Shown here: positions 17,101 to 24,527 of the stretch, in pieces | Numbering within the stretch: the first letter of the stretch is position 1 | Layout of the letters: each line of letters starts with the position of its first letter | NCBI RefSeq assembly: GCF_000321415.2 | Contig: NC_019902.2 | Coordinates: 1 to 64,000, forward strand | Length of the DNA: 64,000 nucleotides | Direction: 5' to 3' | From: Thioalkalivibrio nitratireducens DSM 14787 | GTDB lineage: Bacteria > Pseudomonadota > Gammaproteobacteria > Ectothiorhodospirales > Ectothiorhodospiraceae | Notes under the pieces: generated by a model | Databases searched by the model: none | Seen by the model: only the letters and a program-made list of their open reading frames with translations | What the model was told of the DNA's origin: nothing | Translations under genes and position numbers: made by a program

Positions 17101-17588
17101 TACTCGCCGACGCGCTGCAGCACGGTGCGGATCACCTCGGGGGCGATGCGGAACTCCGCGGCGTGCAAAAGGGCGAACAGCTCGCGCGCCGACGGGATCA
17201 GGCCCCGCTGTTTGGCAAGTCCGATGATGGCGGCGGTGCCCGCAACCCGGAGGCCGCGTTCCTGGGCGATCGCCCGGCCTGCGCGTTCGTCCATCAGTAG
17301 CAGCGTGGGGCCATCATGCGCCAACGCGATCCGGATGCAGGCGGATTCGCCTTCGTCCAGCTCGGGCAACGCGGGGGTTCCGGGGCCCGGTCCCGCTATA
17401 TCCAGCCAGCCTGCGCTCAAAGCCTGGGTGATCGCGTCTTCGCCAGGCAAGTCCAGGCCCGGGAGTACCTCGCGGTATACCTCCGGTGGCATGGTCACGG
17501 TCCCGAACAGGCTCGGCAACCAGGCCAAGCCGTTTACCCGCGACAGGGCGATCAACGGACTCGCGTCGCTCAGGACGAGGCGAGCCAT
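17100..17588 (-). CDS. DUF3368 PIN-like toxin
   Basis: The 162-residue product starts MARLVLSDASPLIALSRV, the PIN-like N-terminus of DUF3368 proteins (D8 as first acidic residue). It continues with ALPELDEGESACIRIAL and LLLMDERAGRAIAQERGL, which hold the central acidic residues. These proteins are the presumed RNase partner of UPF0175 antitoxins. Its start overlaps the antitoxin gene by 19 bases. A piece of the same junction is duplicated at 7.9-8.0 kb and the first codons recur near 13.49 kb. Confidence 0.82.
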   Translation of the reverse strand: MARLVLSDASPLIALSRVNGLAWLPSLFGTVTMPPEVYREVLPGLDLPGEDAITQALSAGWLDIAGPGPGTPALPELDEGESACIRIALAHDGPTLLLMDERAGRAIAQERGLRVAGTAAIIGLAKQRGLIPSARELFALLHAAEFRIAPEVIRTVLQRVGE

Positions 17589-17914
17589 TCTTCCAGCGTG
17601 TCCATGTCCTGCCGGGTTTCGTCTTCATCGAGGCGCACCACCGGCACGCCAATTCGCGACAGGTGGGCGGCAAACGTCGCAACGGGCATCTGGGCCAGAT
17701 GCGCTGCCCGCACCAGGGACAGGTGCCCCTCACGGAACAAGACGGTGGCCAGCGCGGGCCGAACGCCTTTCCCCTGCAGCAGGCCCGTTTGCTCCAGACC
17801 CACCAACACCGCGTCGGGACGGTCGCGGTTCATGACCACCACCATGTCCTTGCGCGCCTTGCGCAGGGCTTCACTGGGATTGTTTTTCAGGCCGCTCACA
17901 TTGACGACTTCCAT
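17570..17914 (-). CDS. UPF0175-type antitoxin with Phd-like N-terminus
   Basis: The product has 114 residues. The first 60 look like a Phd-type strand-helix module (MEVVNVSGLKNNPSEALRKA...VVVMNRDRPDAVLVGLEQ). The second half is UPF0175-like (HLSLVRAAHLAQMPVATFAAHLSRIGVPVV) with an acidic tail (DEDETRQDMDTLEEWL). AGGAG lies 8 bases before the chosen ATG; a second ATG two codons upstream is too close to it. It should neutralise the DUF3368 protein and repress the operon. Confidence 0.8.
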   Translation of the reverse strand: MEVVNVSGLKNNPSEALRKARKDMVVVMNRDRPDAVLVGLEQTGLLQGKGVRPALATVLFREGHLSLVRAAHLAQMPVATFAAHLSRIGVPVVRLDEDETRQDMDTLEEWLASS

Positions 17915-18098
17915 TCCCATGTCTCCTGGGAAGCTTGCATGGCTACATGATAGAGGAATGCCGGAGTCTGACAAGCAGCAAGAACGGGGTCACCCATTAG
18001 CCGCTTCCGGTCAACTGGCAACACCGTCCCTCGAAGCCGCGAGGCCTCTCGATCAGGTTTCCGGTCAGCCCGACAAGCCGCCGTTTACGATGAGCTTC

Positions 18099-18122
18099 GG
18101 GGTCAGGTCTCGCCTTGTAGCA
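18099..18122 (+). repeat. RAYT-type repeat
   Basis: GGGTCAGGTCTCGCCTTGTAGC between the UPF0175 antitoxin gene and the third DUF4351 copy. Confidence 0.8.
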
Positions 18123-18188
18123 CGTGGCTGGCACCGGCATGGCGCCAGATCGGCTGCGCCGGCACACGACGATACGCTGGCAAGGGCG

Positions 18189-18478
18189 TTACGCCCCGAG
18201 CACATCTTCAAGCTGGTCGGCGGTGAGCACCCGCTCCGACCAGCGTAGCAGTGTGTCGGCGTCTGCCGATTCGATGCGCGCCCGTACCGGGTCCGGCAGC
18301 GGGCCGAACTTCAGTGTGAGCTGGCGAAGCAGCACGCGTGCCTCGCCCTGGCCAATGCCCTCCTCCCGGCCCTCGTCCCGGCCTTTCTCCAGGAAACGCT
18401 CTGCAAATCGTGTCATCTCTGCCACCTCCTCGGGGTACCGCTGGCGGTAGACGATGCGTTCATTCTCGTCCAGCGCAG
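18189..18478 (-). pseudogene. DUF4351 copy 3, C-terminal part only
   Basis: This matches the other two copies from ALDENERIVYRQRYPEE to the C-terminal LLRWSERVLTADQL, about 96 residues, then ends near 18,478. The sequence upstream is the vapC gene 3' end in another frame. It keeps the DUF4351 domain but no nuclease-like region. Confidence 0.75.
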
Positions 18479-18496
18479 AGAATAAAAATCGCAGAT

Positions 18497-18913
18497 TCAG
18501 CGAGGGATAACGACGGGAGGAGAAAGCGCGAGCCGTTCCGCGCGGTGTGCAAAACGCCGGTCGTCGAAGCTCAGGAACTCCTTGCAGTGGGCGCTCGCGG
18601 CAAGGTGCAGGGCGTCCGCGAAATCCAAGCCTTCGTGATGCCAGTCCAGTGCGGTCTCGACGTGTTCCCGTCCTCCCACCACGACGTGCGACAGGCCCAG
18701 CAGGTGCCGGACGACGCGAATGAAATCCGCTGCCTCGAAACGGTAGAAGGCGCGCAATACCCATTCGAGTTCAAGGACTACCGTCATGGGCACGTACAGG
18801 CTGGGCGATTCCACCAGGATTCTCCGGGCGACCGGCCTTTGGGATGCAGCCTCCGGATCGTGCGGATCCTCGACGTAGAACCGAGCGAGGATATTCGTGT
18901 CAATCGCGATCAT
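18497..18913 (-). CDS. vapC: VapC-type PIN toxin
   Basis: This is a 138-residue PIN RNase with MIAIDTNILARFYVED (D5) and VLELEWVLRAFYRFE (Glu 47-49 region). GLDFADALHLAASAHC and FLSFDDRRFAHRAERL complete the four conserved acids. It overlaps the upstream AbrB-type antitoxin gene by 14 bases. Its 3' end borders the truncated DUF4351 copy but appears complete. Confidence 0.88.
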   Translation of the reverse strand: MIAIDTNILARFYVEDPHDPEAASQRPVARRILVESPSLYVPMTVVLELEWVLRAFYRFEAADFIRVVRHLLGLSHVVVGGREHVETALDWHHEGLDFADALHLAASAHCKEFLSFDDRRFAHRAERLALSPPVVIPR

Positions 18914-19163
18914 CTGCGTTGGCTTCTCTCATCGCCGTGGCCACGTCGAATTCGGCCAGCCGGCGTGTGCCCGGCCGTTCGCACACCAGCATTCCGAACC
19001 CGTCTTCGGCCCGCGTGGGTGTCATTCTTCGCTTCACCTCGGCTCGAATCACGTTGCCTTCAAGGTGAAATTCCAGCTGACAGCCCGGCCCGATACCCAG
19101 CGACCGGCGGATGCTGGCGGGAATCACGACTTGCCCTTTGTCCGAAACGGTGGCGGTTGTCAT
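18900..19163 (-). CDS. vapB: AbrB/SpoVT-type antitoxin (VapB)
   Basis: The 87-residue product has an N-terminal swapped-hairpin DNA-binding domain (TVSDKGQVVIPASIRRSLGI, then GCQLEFHLEGNVIRAEVKRR) and a toxin-binding tail (RRLAEFDVATAMREANADD). It autoregulates the pair with VapC. Start MTTATVSDKG is typical. Confidence 0.87.
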   Translation of the reverse strand: MTTATVSDKGQVVIPASIRRSLGIGPGCQLEFHLEGNVIRAEVKRRMTPTRAEDGFGMLVCERPGTRRLAEFDVATAMREANADDRD

Positions 19164-19268
19164 GCGATTTCGTGGCCTCTTACCAAGTAAGACGAATCTA
19201 GCATAGCAGCTCGTGCGCGACCACGTCTTCTTTCACGGTGACGTACCAAGTGGGTGTCCCGGAGAGTG

Positions 19269-19393
19269 CGGCCGATTTCTACTTCAATGGTCGTCAGCAT
19301 CTTCGGGTAATCCACTCAGGGCGGCCAACTCTTGGAGTCCCCGCACGCAAGTCTGGATGAAAGCCAGCTTTTTCTCGATCAGGGCGGTGTCCA
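19269..19393 (-). pseudogene. hepT and vapB-like fragments
   Basis: The minus strand from 19,394 encodes MDTALIEKKLAFIQTCVR and a few more codons, nearly the same start as the intact hepT at 22.8 kb. It then breaks near 19,320 and joins a 37-base piece of the VapB-like gene seen at 13.4 kb. No HEPN motif is left, so the mntA upstream has no toxin here. Confidence 0.75.
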
Positions 19394-19801
19394 TCAGGCG
19401 AAACCGGCCCGACGGTACTCGGTCAGGTAGGGCAGGAGATCGAAATAGTCGTTTCGGGCCCGGACCTCGAACGCGATGCGACGGTTCGGGTTTCGGTCGA
19501 CCAGCAGGATGCCGTTGCGCAGTACGCGGTGGATGAGGTCGGGTGGGGCGGTGTCCATGGCCACGAGATCGACGGGGCGTCCCAGCGCGTCTTCCAGGTC
19601 GAGTTGCAGCCGGGCGAGCGGGCCGTGCAGCGTGTCTTCATTAGCCTGCTCAAGGAGCACTGCGAGGTCGATATCGCTGGTGGCGGTCGCCGCGCCGCGC
19701 GCCACGCTGCCGAACAAGTAGGCGCAAGCCAGGCCCGGCTGTCGGTCCAGCAGAGCTCGCAGTTGTTCGATCAACGGGTTGTCCATGGCCAATACGCCCA
19801 T
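19394..19801 (-). CDS. mntA: MntA nucleotidyltransferase, toxin lost
   Basis: The 135-residue product carries GSVARGAATATSDID, the GS-x10-DxD signature at G31-S32, D43 and D45. The C-terminal part ends in an arginine-rich and aromatic stretch (RRIAFEVRARNDYFDLLPYL). It is about 85 percent alike by eye to the mntA at 22.8-23.2 kb and has the same length. Its last base overlaps the start of a hepT that survives only as about 25 codons. It is an antidote without its toxin. Confidence 0.85.
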   Translation of the reverse strand: MGVLAMDNPLIEQLRALLDRQPGLACAYLFGSVARGAATATSDIDLAVLLEQANEDTLHGPLARLQLDLEDALGRPVDLVAMDTAPPDLIHRVLRNGILLVDRNPNRRIAFEVRARNDYFDLLPYLTEYRRAGFA

Positions 19802-19959
19802 GCCGGCATTGTTGGCGGCTGATTGCGAGGCCGCAAGTGGCGCGCGCCGGCCGAACTCCTCTTCCCGGGCGGCAGGTGTGTGCCCCGGAATTCGGTGCCG
19901 GAGTTCCGGTGAACAGCGCTGGCTCCGGGGGCTGTCCATTGGCAACACAAGTCTCAGGA

Positions 19960-19976
19960 TTGTACACTCTGTACAA
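19960..19976. promoter_or_regulatory. Operator-like palindrome before phd
   Basis: TTGTAC-ACTCT-GTACAA, a perfect 6-5-6 inverted repeat 21 bases ahead of the antitoxin start. Phd/YefM dimers bind such palindromes, so this is the expected autoregulatory operator. Confidence 0.65.
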
Positions 19977-19997
19977 AATAGACGTGAGGGCTCAGCC

Positions 19998-20246
19998 ATG
20001 CGCACCGTGACCGCAACGGAAGCCAAACAAGGACTCGCCGGAGTCATCGAAGCGGCCCGCAAGGAGCCGGTGATCATCCAGCGACAGAAGCGCGATGTCG
20101 CTGTGGTGCTGTCTCCGGCCGAGTACCAACGCCTGGTGCGTCTGAACGCCGACGAATTTCAGCGTTTTTGCGATCAAGTCGGCGGAAAGGCCGAAGCGGC
20201 CGGACTGACCCAGGAGAAACTCGACCAGTTACTGGCCGATGCCTGA
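19998..20246 (+). CDS. Phd/YefM-type antitoxin
   Basis: This is an 82-residue antitoxin starting MRTVTATEAKQGLAGVIEAA...EPVIIQRQKRDVAVVLSPAEY, a textbook Phd/YefM N-terminal domain. Its C-terminal helix (AEAAGLTQEKLDQLLADA) binds the toxin. An operator-like palindrome lies just upstream. It overlaps the PIN gene by 8 bases. Confidence 0.87.
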   Translation: MRTVTATEAKQGLAGVIEAARKEPVIIQRQKRDVAVVLSPAEYQRLVRLNADEFQRFCDQVGGKAEAAGLTQEKLDQLLADA

Positions 20247-20667
20247 CTCTGGGGTCGCGAACGCCTGGGTTCTGGATACCAACCTGCTGATCAGTCGTCT
20301 GCTGGTACCTTCCGGCACCGCGGCGAAGGCGGTGGATCACGCACTCGGCCGCGGCATCCTCCTGGCGTCCGAGGCCACGCTGCAGGAACTCGTCACGGTG
20401 CTTGGTCGGTCGAAGTTCGATTCCTACGTGAGCCGCGAGGATCGCCAGCAGTTCATTCGTCTTCTCGGCGGCATCGCTCGCGTGGTTTCCATTTCCGCTC
20501 CGATCCGGGCGTGCCGCGATCCCAGGGACGATAAGTTCCTCGAACTCGCGGTCCACGGCGAGGCCCGGACCATCATCACCGGGGATGCCGACCTGCTGGA
20601 TCTCGACCCGTTCCATGGCATACGCATCGTGAGGCCTGCTGATTTCCTGCGGATGCACGAGGGATAG
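20239..20667 (+). CDS. PIN-family toxin (COG1569 type)
   Basis: The 142-residue PIN protein starts WVLDTNLLISRLLVPSGTA, continues with LASEATLQELVTVLGRSKF, and has CRDPRDDKFLELAVHG and TIITGDADLL. This order fits the COG1569 group of PIN toxins paired with Phd-type antitoxins. The four acidic residues are all visible. A repeat follows 28 bases after the stop. Confidence 0.87.
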   Translation: MPDSGVANAWVLDTNLLISRLLVPSGTAAKAVDHALGRGILLASEATLQELVTVLGRSKFDSYVSREDRQQFIRLLGGIARVVSISAPIRACRDPRDDKFLELAVHGEARTIITGDADLLDLDPFHGIRIVRPADFLRMHEG

Positions 20668-20695
20668 GGCGGGAAGCAGCATCACTGGGGGCACT

Positions 20696-20721
20696 GGGGT
20701 CAGGTCTCGCCTTGTAGCATG
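20696..20721 (+). repeat. RAYT-type repeat
   Basis: GGGGTCAGGTCTCGCCTTGT with the TAGCATGC continuation. It starts a segment of about 600 bases duplicated at 23.47 kb. Confidence 0.85.
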
Positions 20722-21089
20722 CCTGTGCGTCCCCGGCTTTCGCCGGGATGGCCGGTCATGCTGGCCGGAAGTCCGGCATCAGCGGCTTGCCACGTGAAGG
20801 CAGGCGTCATGTGGTTCATGGGGTCGGTAGAGGATTGCGTGGAATCGATTCAGCACGCTAAACCCCGAATCTGGCGAAACGTCATCAGACCTCAGGGTGA
20901 TCGAGCACCACTTCCAGCATTTCTGTCAGGGACGGAGCGGCAGGTGGGTGTCCCGGAGTTCAGCGCAGTCCGCGTGGGTGGTTTCTGGCTTTGGCGCTAG
21001 GCGGGCGCCGATAGCGGAGTCATTGAAACGATCGTAGCCAATGCCTAACATGTCATCAATGACTGCAGAAGCTGCAATGGGGGCATGCC
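20722..21089. repeat. Duplicated cassette leader (copy A)
   Basis: This stretch is almost identical to 23,494-23,861. It contains the GGCTTTCGCC hairpin block, about 110 bases matching the 3' end of the GHKL-metallopeptidase gene at 8.45-8.56 kb (with frame-breaking changes), and the leader of fitA. It holds no gene of its own. Confidence 0.75.
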
Positions 21090-21677
21090 GTGGCGACAAT
21101 GACCATCCGTAACCTCGATGAAAAGGTCAAGGCACGATTGCGGGTTCAGGCCGCAATGCACGGCCGTTCCATGGAAGATGAGGCCCGGGACATCCTGCGC
21201 GCCGCGTTGTCCGCGGTGCCTGATGACGGACATACGCTGATCGGTGCGATTCGCAGTCGGATCGAACCTCTGGGCGGGGTTGAGCTCGAACCGCCGGAAC
21301 GGGAGCCCATTCGCAGGCCCGTTGATCTCGGAACAGCATTTGGGGGTCAGGTCTCGCCTTGTAGCATGCCTGCGGGTCCCCGGCTTTCGCCGGGATGGCC
21401 GGTCATGCTGGCCGGAAGTCCGGCATCAGCGGCTTACCGAGTGATGGCAGGCGACAAGCGTTACCAGGCGATACCTGACCCCATCCAGCATGCATCCGGC
21501 AGATTCTGGTTGCCGCCACTTCGGGATACCGCTCGCGCTGGGGTCAGTGCGCGACGCGATCCTTCTGGTCCAGGTACTCGCGCAGTGCATCGCTCACTAC
21601 CGTGTTCAGGTTCAGGCCCCTGCGCCGGGCGAAGAGCATGGCCCGCCGGTGCAAATCGGGCCCGGGGCGTACGTTGA
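21090..21677 (+). CDS. FitA-type antitoxin with read-through tail
   Basis: Residues 1-75 are a FitA/VapB ribbon-helix-helix antitoxin (TMTIRNLDEKVKARLRVQAA, HGRSMEDEARDILRAAL). The normal family length is about 80 residues. Here the frame runs through the repeat at 21.34 kb (GGQVSPCSM is encoded by it) and on for about 110 codons of junk. The FitB PIN toxin that should follow is absent. The start is GTG with an internal ATG three codons later. A shortened duplicate sits at 23.86 kb. Confidence 0.7.
   Translation: MATMTIRNLDEKVKARLRVQAAMHGRSMEDEARDILRAALSAVPDDGHTLIGAIRSRIEPLGGVELEPPEREPIRRPVDLGTAFGGQVSPCSMPAGPRLSPGWPVMLAGSPASAAYRVMAGDKRYQAIPDPIQHASGRFWLPPLRDTARAGVSARRDPSGPGTRAVHRSLPCSGSGPCAGRRAWPAGANRARGVR
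21343..21482. repeat. Inverted pair of RAYT-type repeats
   Basis: A direct copy at 21,343-21,368 and an inverted copy (ACCAGGCGATACCTGACCCC) ending near 21,482, enclosing the GGCTTTCGCC hairpin block. The arrangement mimics a short non-autonomous element between fitA and hicB. Confidence 0.8.
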
Positions 21678-21897
21678 AACTGCCCTTGAGTGGCTCGTCG
21701 GGGGTGCGTCCCTGTTCGGCACACAGCGCAAGGTAGTCGTCCACGGCCTCGTGGAAGGCTTGCTTCAGGCTCCTCGCGTCGGTTCCCTCGTAAGTGACCA
21801 GGTCGCGGATGAACTCCAGGCGGCCATGAAACACCTCGTCTTCGTCGCTGAAGTCGACCGAGCCCAGGTAACCCTTGTATTCGAGCATGGTGGTCAT
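21544..21897 (-). CDS. hicB: HicB antitoxin (with RHH domain)
   Basis: The 117-residue product has the HicB N-terminal fold (MLEYKGYLGSVDFSDEDEVF, GRLEFIRDLVTYEG, LKQAFHEAVDDYLALCAEQG). A C-terminal ribbon-helix-helix follows (GSFNVRPGPDLHRRAMLFAR...LNTVVSDALREYL). It binds HicA and represses the operon. The start overlaps the hicA stop by four bases. This pair is intact, unlike the one at 10.9-13.2 kb, and has the opposite gene order (hicA first). Confidence 0.9.
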   Translation of the reverse strand: MTTMLEYKGYLGSVDFSDEDEVFHGRLEFIRDLVTYEGTDARSLKQAFHEAVDDYLALCAEQGRTPDEPLKGSFNVRPGPDLHRRAMLFARRRGLNLNTVVSDALREYLDQKDRVAH

Positions 21898-22148
21898 ACC
21901 AGACCCTCCTCCTTCAGAACCCGCAGCAACGCCGCCATGGCATACCGCTTCACGACATTGCCCGGGTGGGGTTTGTGCAACGAGATCGTTGGCGCAGTCG
22001 CGTGTACGAATCGTCGTCGGGAGCCGCCCGTGCTACCTGCAGTAGCCTGTGTGTAATCCAGGGCTTCCAGCAAGCGGACCAACTCGTCCCAGGTGAAATC
22101 GCTCGGCTGCTCCCGGAACCTTGCGATCAGTTTCTCGGCCCGACTCAT
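21894..22148 (-). CDS. hicA: HicA mRNA-interferase toxin
   Basis: This 84-residue HicA protein contains the dsRBD-like core DFTWDELVRLLEALDYTQ, then SRRRFVHATAPTISLHKPHP with the expected catalytic histidine region, and an alanine/leucine helix at the end. HicA cleaves mRNA and tmRNA. The start MSRAEKLIARF is the family norm; longer in-frame sequence upstream looks non-coding. Confidence 0.88.
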   Translation of the reverse strand: MSRAEKLIARFREQPSDFTWDELVRLLEALDYTQATAGSTGGSRRRFVHATAPTISLHKPHPGNVVKRYAMAALLRVLKEEGLV

Positions 22149-22271
22149 GGCGTGGCACCGCTCCGTGGTTACCGCTGATGCCAAGTATGCGCGGTTCTGA
22201 CGAGCCCCCGCAACTATTCTCAGTTGCGGGGGCTGCAGCACTGGGGTCACCGGCAGCCGATCCCGCATCTC

Positions 22272-22295
22272 GGGGATCAGGTCTCGCCTTGTCAC
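22272..22295 (+). repeat. RAYT-type repeat
   Basis: GGGGATCAGGTCTCGCCTTG between hicA and hepT, with a one-base insertion relative to the consensus. Confidence 0.75.
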
Positions 22296-22362
22296 ACGCG
22301 ACGCGGCAAATGACCGCGGGTTTCGCTTGGCGCTTACAGGGGCGCCGATGGGGAGGCCGCGT

Positions 22363-22785
22363 TCATGGGCGCTGAGCGTACTGCATGGACGCATGTAGGG
22401 CGGCCGAGAATCGCTCGAAATCGCCCAAGTGGTGATCAAGGATATCCCGAAGCTTGTCTGTATTCACGGTTTGATATCCGTGGACGAGAATATTGCGTAA
22501 CCCTGCCATGGCGGCCAGCGTCTCACCCAGTTCACGGTCGATGACGTGGTCCTCGGCTAGCATTGTGAACAAGGCACGGTTGGTTTCGGGTTCACCCAGG
22601 CGCCGCGCCGAAACCCAGTGCGACGCGGCATCAAGGGCCGCCTGGATTGCAAGCTGCAGGGTGTGTTCCACGAAGCGCCGTTCCCGGACGTCGATGGCGA
22701 GGCGTTCTGGGTCGGCCAACTCTTTGAGTTCCCGCACGCAGGTCTGGATGAAAGCCAGCTTTTTCTCGATCAGGGCGGTGTCCAT
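22363..22785 (-). CDS. hepT: HepT-type RNase toxin
   Basis: This 140-residue HEPN toxin has the R-x4-H-x-Y motif as RNILVHGY (R97, H102, Y104). It starts MDTALIEKKLAFIQTCVREL and is predicted all-helical. Y104 is the residue AMPylated by MntA in characterised pairs. Its start overlaps the mntA stop by one base. Confidence 0.9.
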   Translation of the reverse strand: MDTALIEKKLAFIQTCVRELKELADPERLAIDVRERRFVEHTLQLAIQAALDAASHWVSARRLGEPETNRALFTMLAEDHVIDRELGETLAAMAGLRNILVHGYQTVNTDKLRDILDHHLGDFERFSAALHASMQYAQRP

Positions 22786-23192
22786 CAGGCGAAACCAGCC
22801 CGGCGATATTCGTGCAGGTAGGGCAGCAGATCGAAATAGTCGTTGCGGGCGCGCACCTCAAAGGCGATGCGGCGGTTCGGGTTTCGGTCCACGAGAAGAA
22901 TGCCGTCGCGCAGCACGCGGTGGATGAGGTCGGGCGGGGCGTTCTCGATGGCCACGAGGTCCACCGGCCGGCCCAGCGCATCCTCCAGGTCGAGTCGCAG
23001 TCCGGCGAGTGGGCCGCGCAGCGTGTCTGCCGTGGGCTGCTCGAAGAGCACAGCGAGATCGATGTCGCTGGAGGCGGTCGCGTCGCCCCGCGCCATGCTG
23101 CCAAAAAGGTACGCGCAGGCCAGGCCTGGCTGTCGGTCCAGCAGGACGCGCAGCTGTCCAACCAAGCGGTCGTCTGCGGCCGATATACCCAT
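22785..23192 (-). CDS. mntA: MntA nucleotidyltransferase antitoxin
   Basis: This 135-residue nucleotidyltransferase carries GSMARGDATASSDID (G31-S32, D43, D45) and a C-terminal DPNRRIAFEVRARND-like part. It is a close paralogue of the gene at 19.4-19.8 kb; here the hepT partner is intact. The start MGISAADDRL was chosen by alignment with that copy. Confidence 0.88.
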   Translation of the reverse strand: MGISAADDRLVGQLRVLLDRQPGLACAYLFGSMARGDATASSDIDLAVLFEQPTADTLRGPLAGLRLDLEDALGRPVDLVAIENAPPDLIHRVLRDGILLVDRNPNRRIAFEVRARNDYFDLLPYLHEYRRAGFA

Positions 23193-23468
23193 GCGCGCAT
23201 TGTCGAATGCGTTATTCCAAGGATGCAAGCGACGATACCTCGCGTGCAGATCCAGCGGGCCTCTGAGGTGGCCCGGTTCGAGCCTGCGCCCTACCGAAGG
23301 CTGGAGGGTGACGGGTGTCAGCCCTGGGACGCAACGGGTTGGGGAACAGGGGGCTCTTCCCATTTATCGCAAATCGGGAAGAGTCCCCGTTTGCCCATGA
23401 GAAGCAAAATGAAACTCGAAGTTGCATTGTGCTTCTCAGCGCCGTAGCGTTGCCTTCATGCGTACTCT

Positions 23469-23493
23469 GGGGTCAGGTCTCGCCTTGTAACAT
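23469..23493 (+). repeat. RAYT-type repeat
   Basis: GGGGTCAGGTCTCGCCTTGT followed by AACATG. It begins the second copy of the 600-base duplicated segment. Confidence 0.85.
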
Positions 23494-23861
23494 GATTGCG
23501 GGACCCCGGCTTTCGCCGGGATGGCCGGTCATGCTTGCCGGAAGTCCGGCATCAACAGCTTGCCACGTGAAGGCAGGCGTCATGTGGTTCATGGGGTCGT
23601 TAGATGATCGCGTGGAATCGATCCAGCACGCTGCGCCCCGAATCTGGCGAAACGTCATCAGATCTCAGGGTGATCGAGCACCACTTCCAGCATTTCTGTC
23701 AGGGAAGAAGCGGCAGGTGGGGTCCCGGAGCTCAGCGCAGTCGGCGTGGGTGGTGTCTGCCATTGGTGCCAGGCAGGCGCCGATAGCGGAGTCGTTGAAA
23801 CGATCGTAGCCGATGCCTAACATGTCATCAATGACTGCAGAAGCTGCAATGGAGGCATGCC
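23494..23861. repeat. Duplicated cassette leader (copy B)
   Basis: Near-identical to 20,722-21,089, with the same hairpin block, GHKL-gene 3' fragment and fitA leader. A few base changes and a short deletion distinguish the two. Confidence 0.75.
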
Positions 23862-24086
23862 GTGGCGACAATGACCATCCGCAACCTCGATGAAAAGCTC
23901 AAGGCACGATTGAGGGTTCAGGCCGCAATGCACGGCCGTTCCATGGAAGATGAGGCCCGGGACATCCTGCGCGCCGCGTTGTCCGCGGTGCCTGATGACG
24001 GACATACGCTGATCGGCGCGATTCGCAGTCGGATCGAACCTCTGGGCGGCATTGATCTTGTTAATCCGTGGATGAACGTTCCGTAA
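23862..24086 (+). CDS. FitA-type antitoxin, truncated duplicate
   Basis: This 74-residue protein is identical to the other FitA over most of its length (one K/L difference near residue 13). The end differs after EPLGG: IDLVNPWMNVP instead of VELEPPERE. The ribbon-helix-helix and dimer helices are complete but the toxin-binding tail is not. No FitB toxin follows; a repeat begins 45 bases on. Confidence 0.72.
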   Translation: MATMTIRNLDEKLKARLRVQAAMHGRSMEDEARDILRAALSAVPDDGHTLIGAIRSRIEPLGGIDLVNPWMNVP

Positions 24087-24131
24087 TTCCTTCTCCAGCG
24101 AATCCGGAGTCACGAACCCGGGTTCAAACCC

Positions 24132-24155
24132 GGGGTCAGGTCTCGCCTTGTAGCA
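24132..24155 (+). repeat. RAYT-type repeat
   Basis: GGGGTCAGGTCTCGCCTTGT with AGCACG, between fitA copy 2 and ccdA. Confidence 0.85.
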
Positions 24156-24278
24156 CGCTACGCGGCAAATGACCGGGGTTCTACTAGCGCTTACACCCCT
24201 GGCTCGAATGGCTCGGTTTGTGCCCACGTCTTTCATGCGCCTAAACTATGCGCATTCTTCATGTGTGACGGATTCATC

Positions 24279-24527
24279 ATGCCGAACTCCACGAGGGGCT
24301 CCCATACCTCCAAGCGGGCCGTGAACCTGAGCATCGACGCCGAGCTGCTGGCGGAGGCGCGCCGGTTCGGACTCAATCTGTCCGGATTGTTGGAGGAGCG
24401 CCTGTCGGGGGCGGTGCGCGAGCAACGGCGCAAGCTGTGGTTGGCGGAGAACACCGGGGCCATCGAGGATTACAACTCCCGAATCGATGCGCGTGGCAGC
24501 TATGCTGACCGCGTGCGGCGCTTTTGA
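24279..24527 (+). CDS. ccdA: CcdA-type antitoxin
   Basis: This 82-residue protein has the CcdA ribbon-helix-helix (KRAVNLSIDAELLAEARRFG, LNLSGLLEERLSGAV) and the toxin-binding tail (KLWLAENTGAIEDYNSRIDA...GSYADRVRRF), ending as F-plasmid CcdA does. It blocks and strips CcdB from gyrase and represses the operon. The start MPNSTRGSH was chosen; an ATG six codons earlier is less likely. Stop and ccdB start share one base (TGATG). Confidence 0.92.
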   Translation: MPNSTRGSHTSKRAVNLSIDAELLAEARRFGLNLSGLLEERLSGAVREQRRKLWLAENTGAIEDYNSRIDARGSYADRVRRF

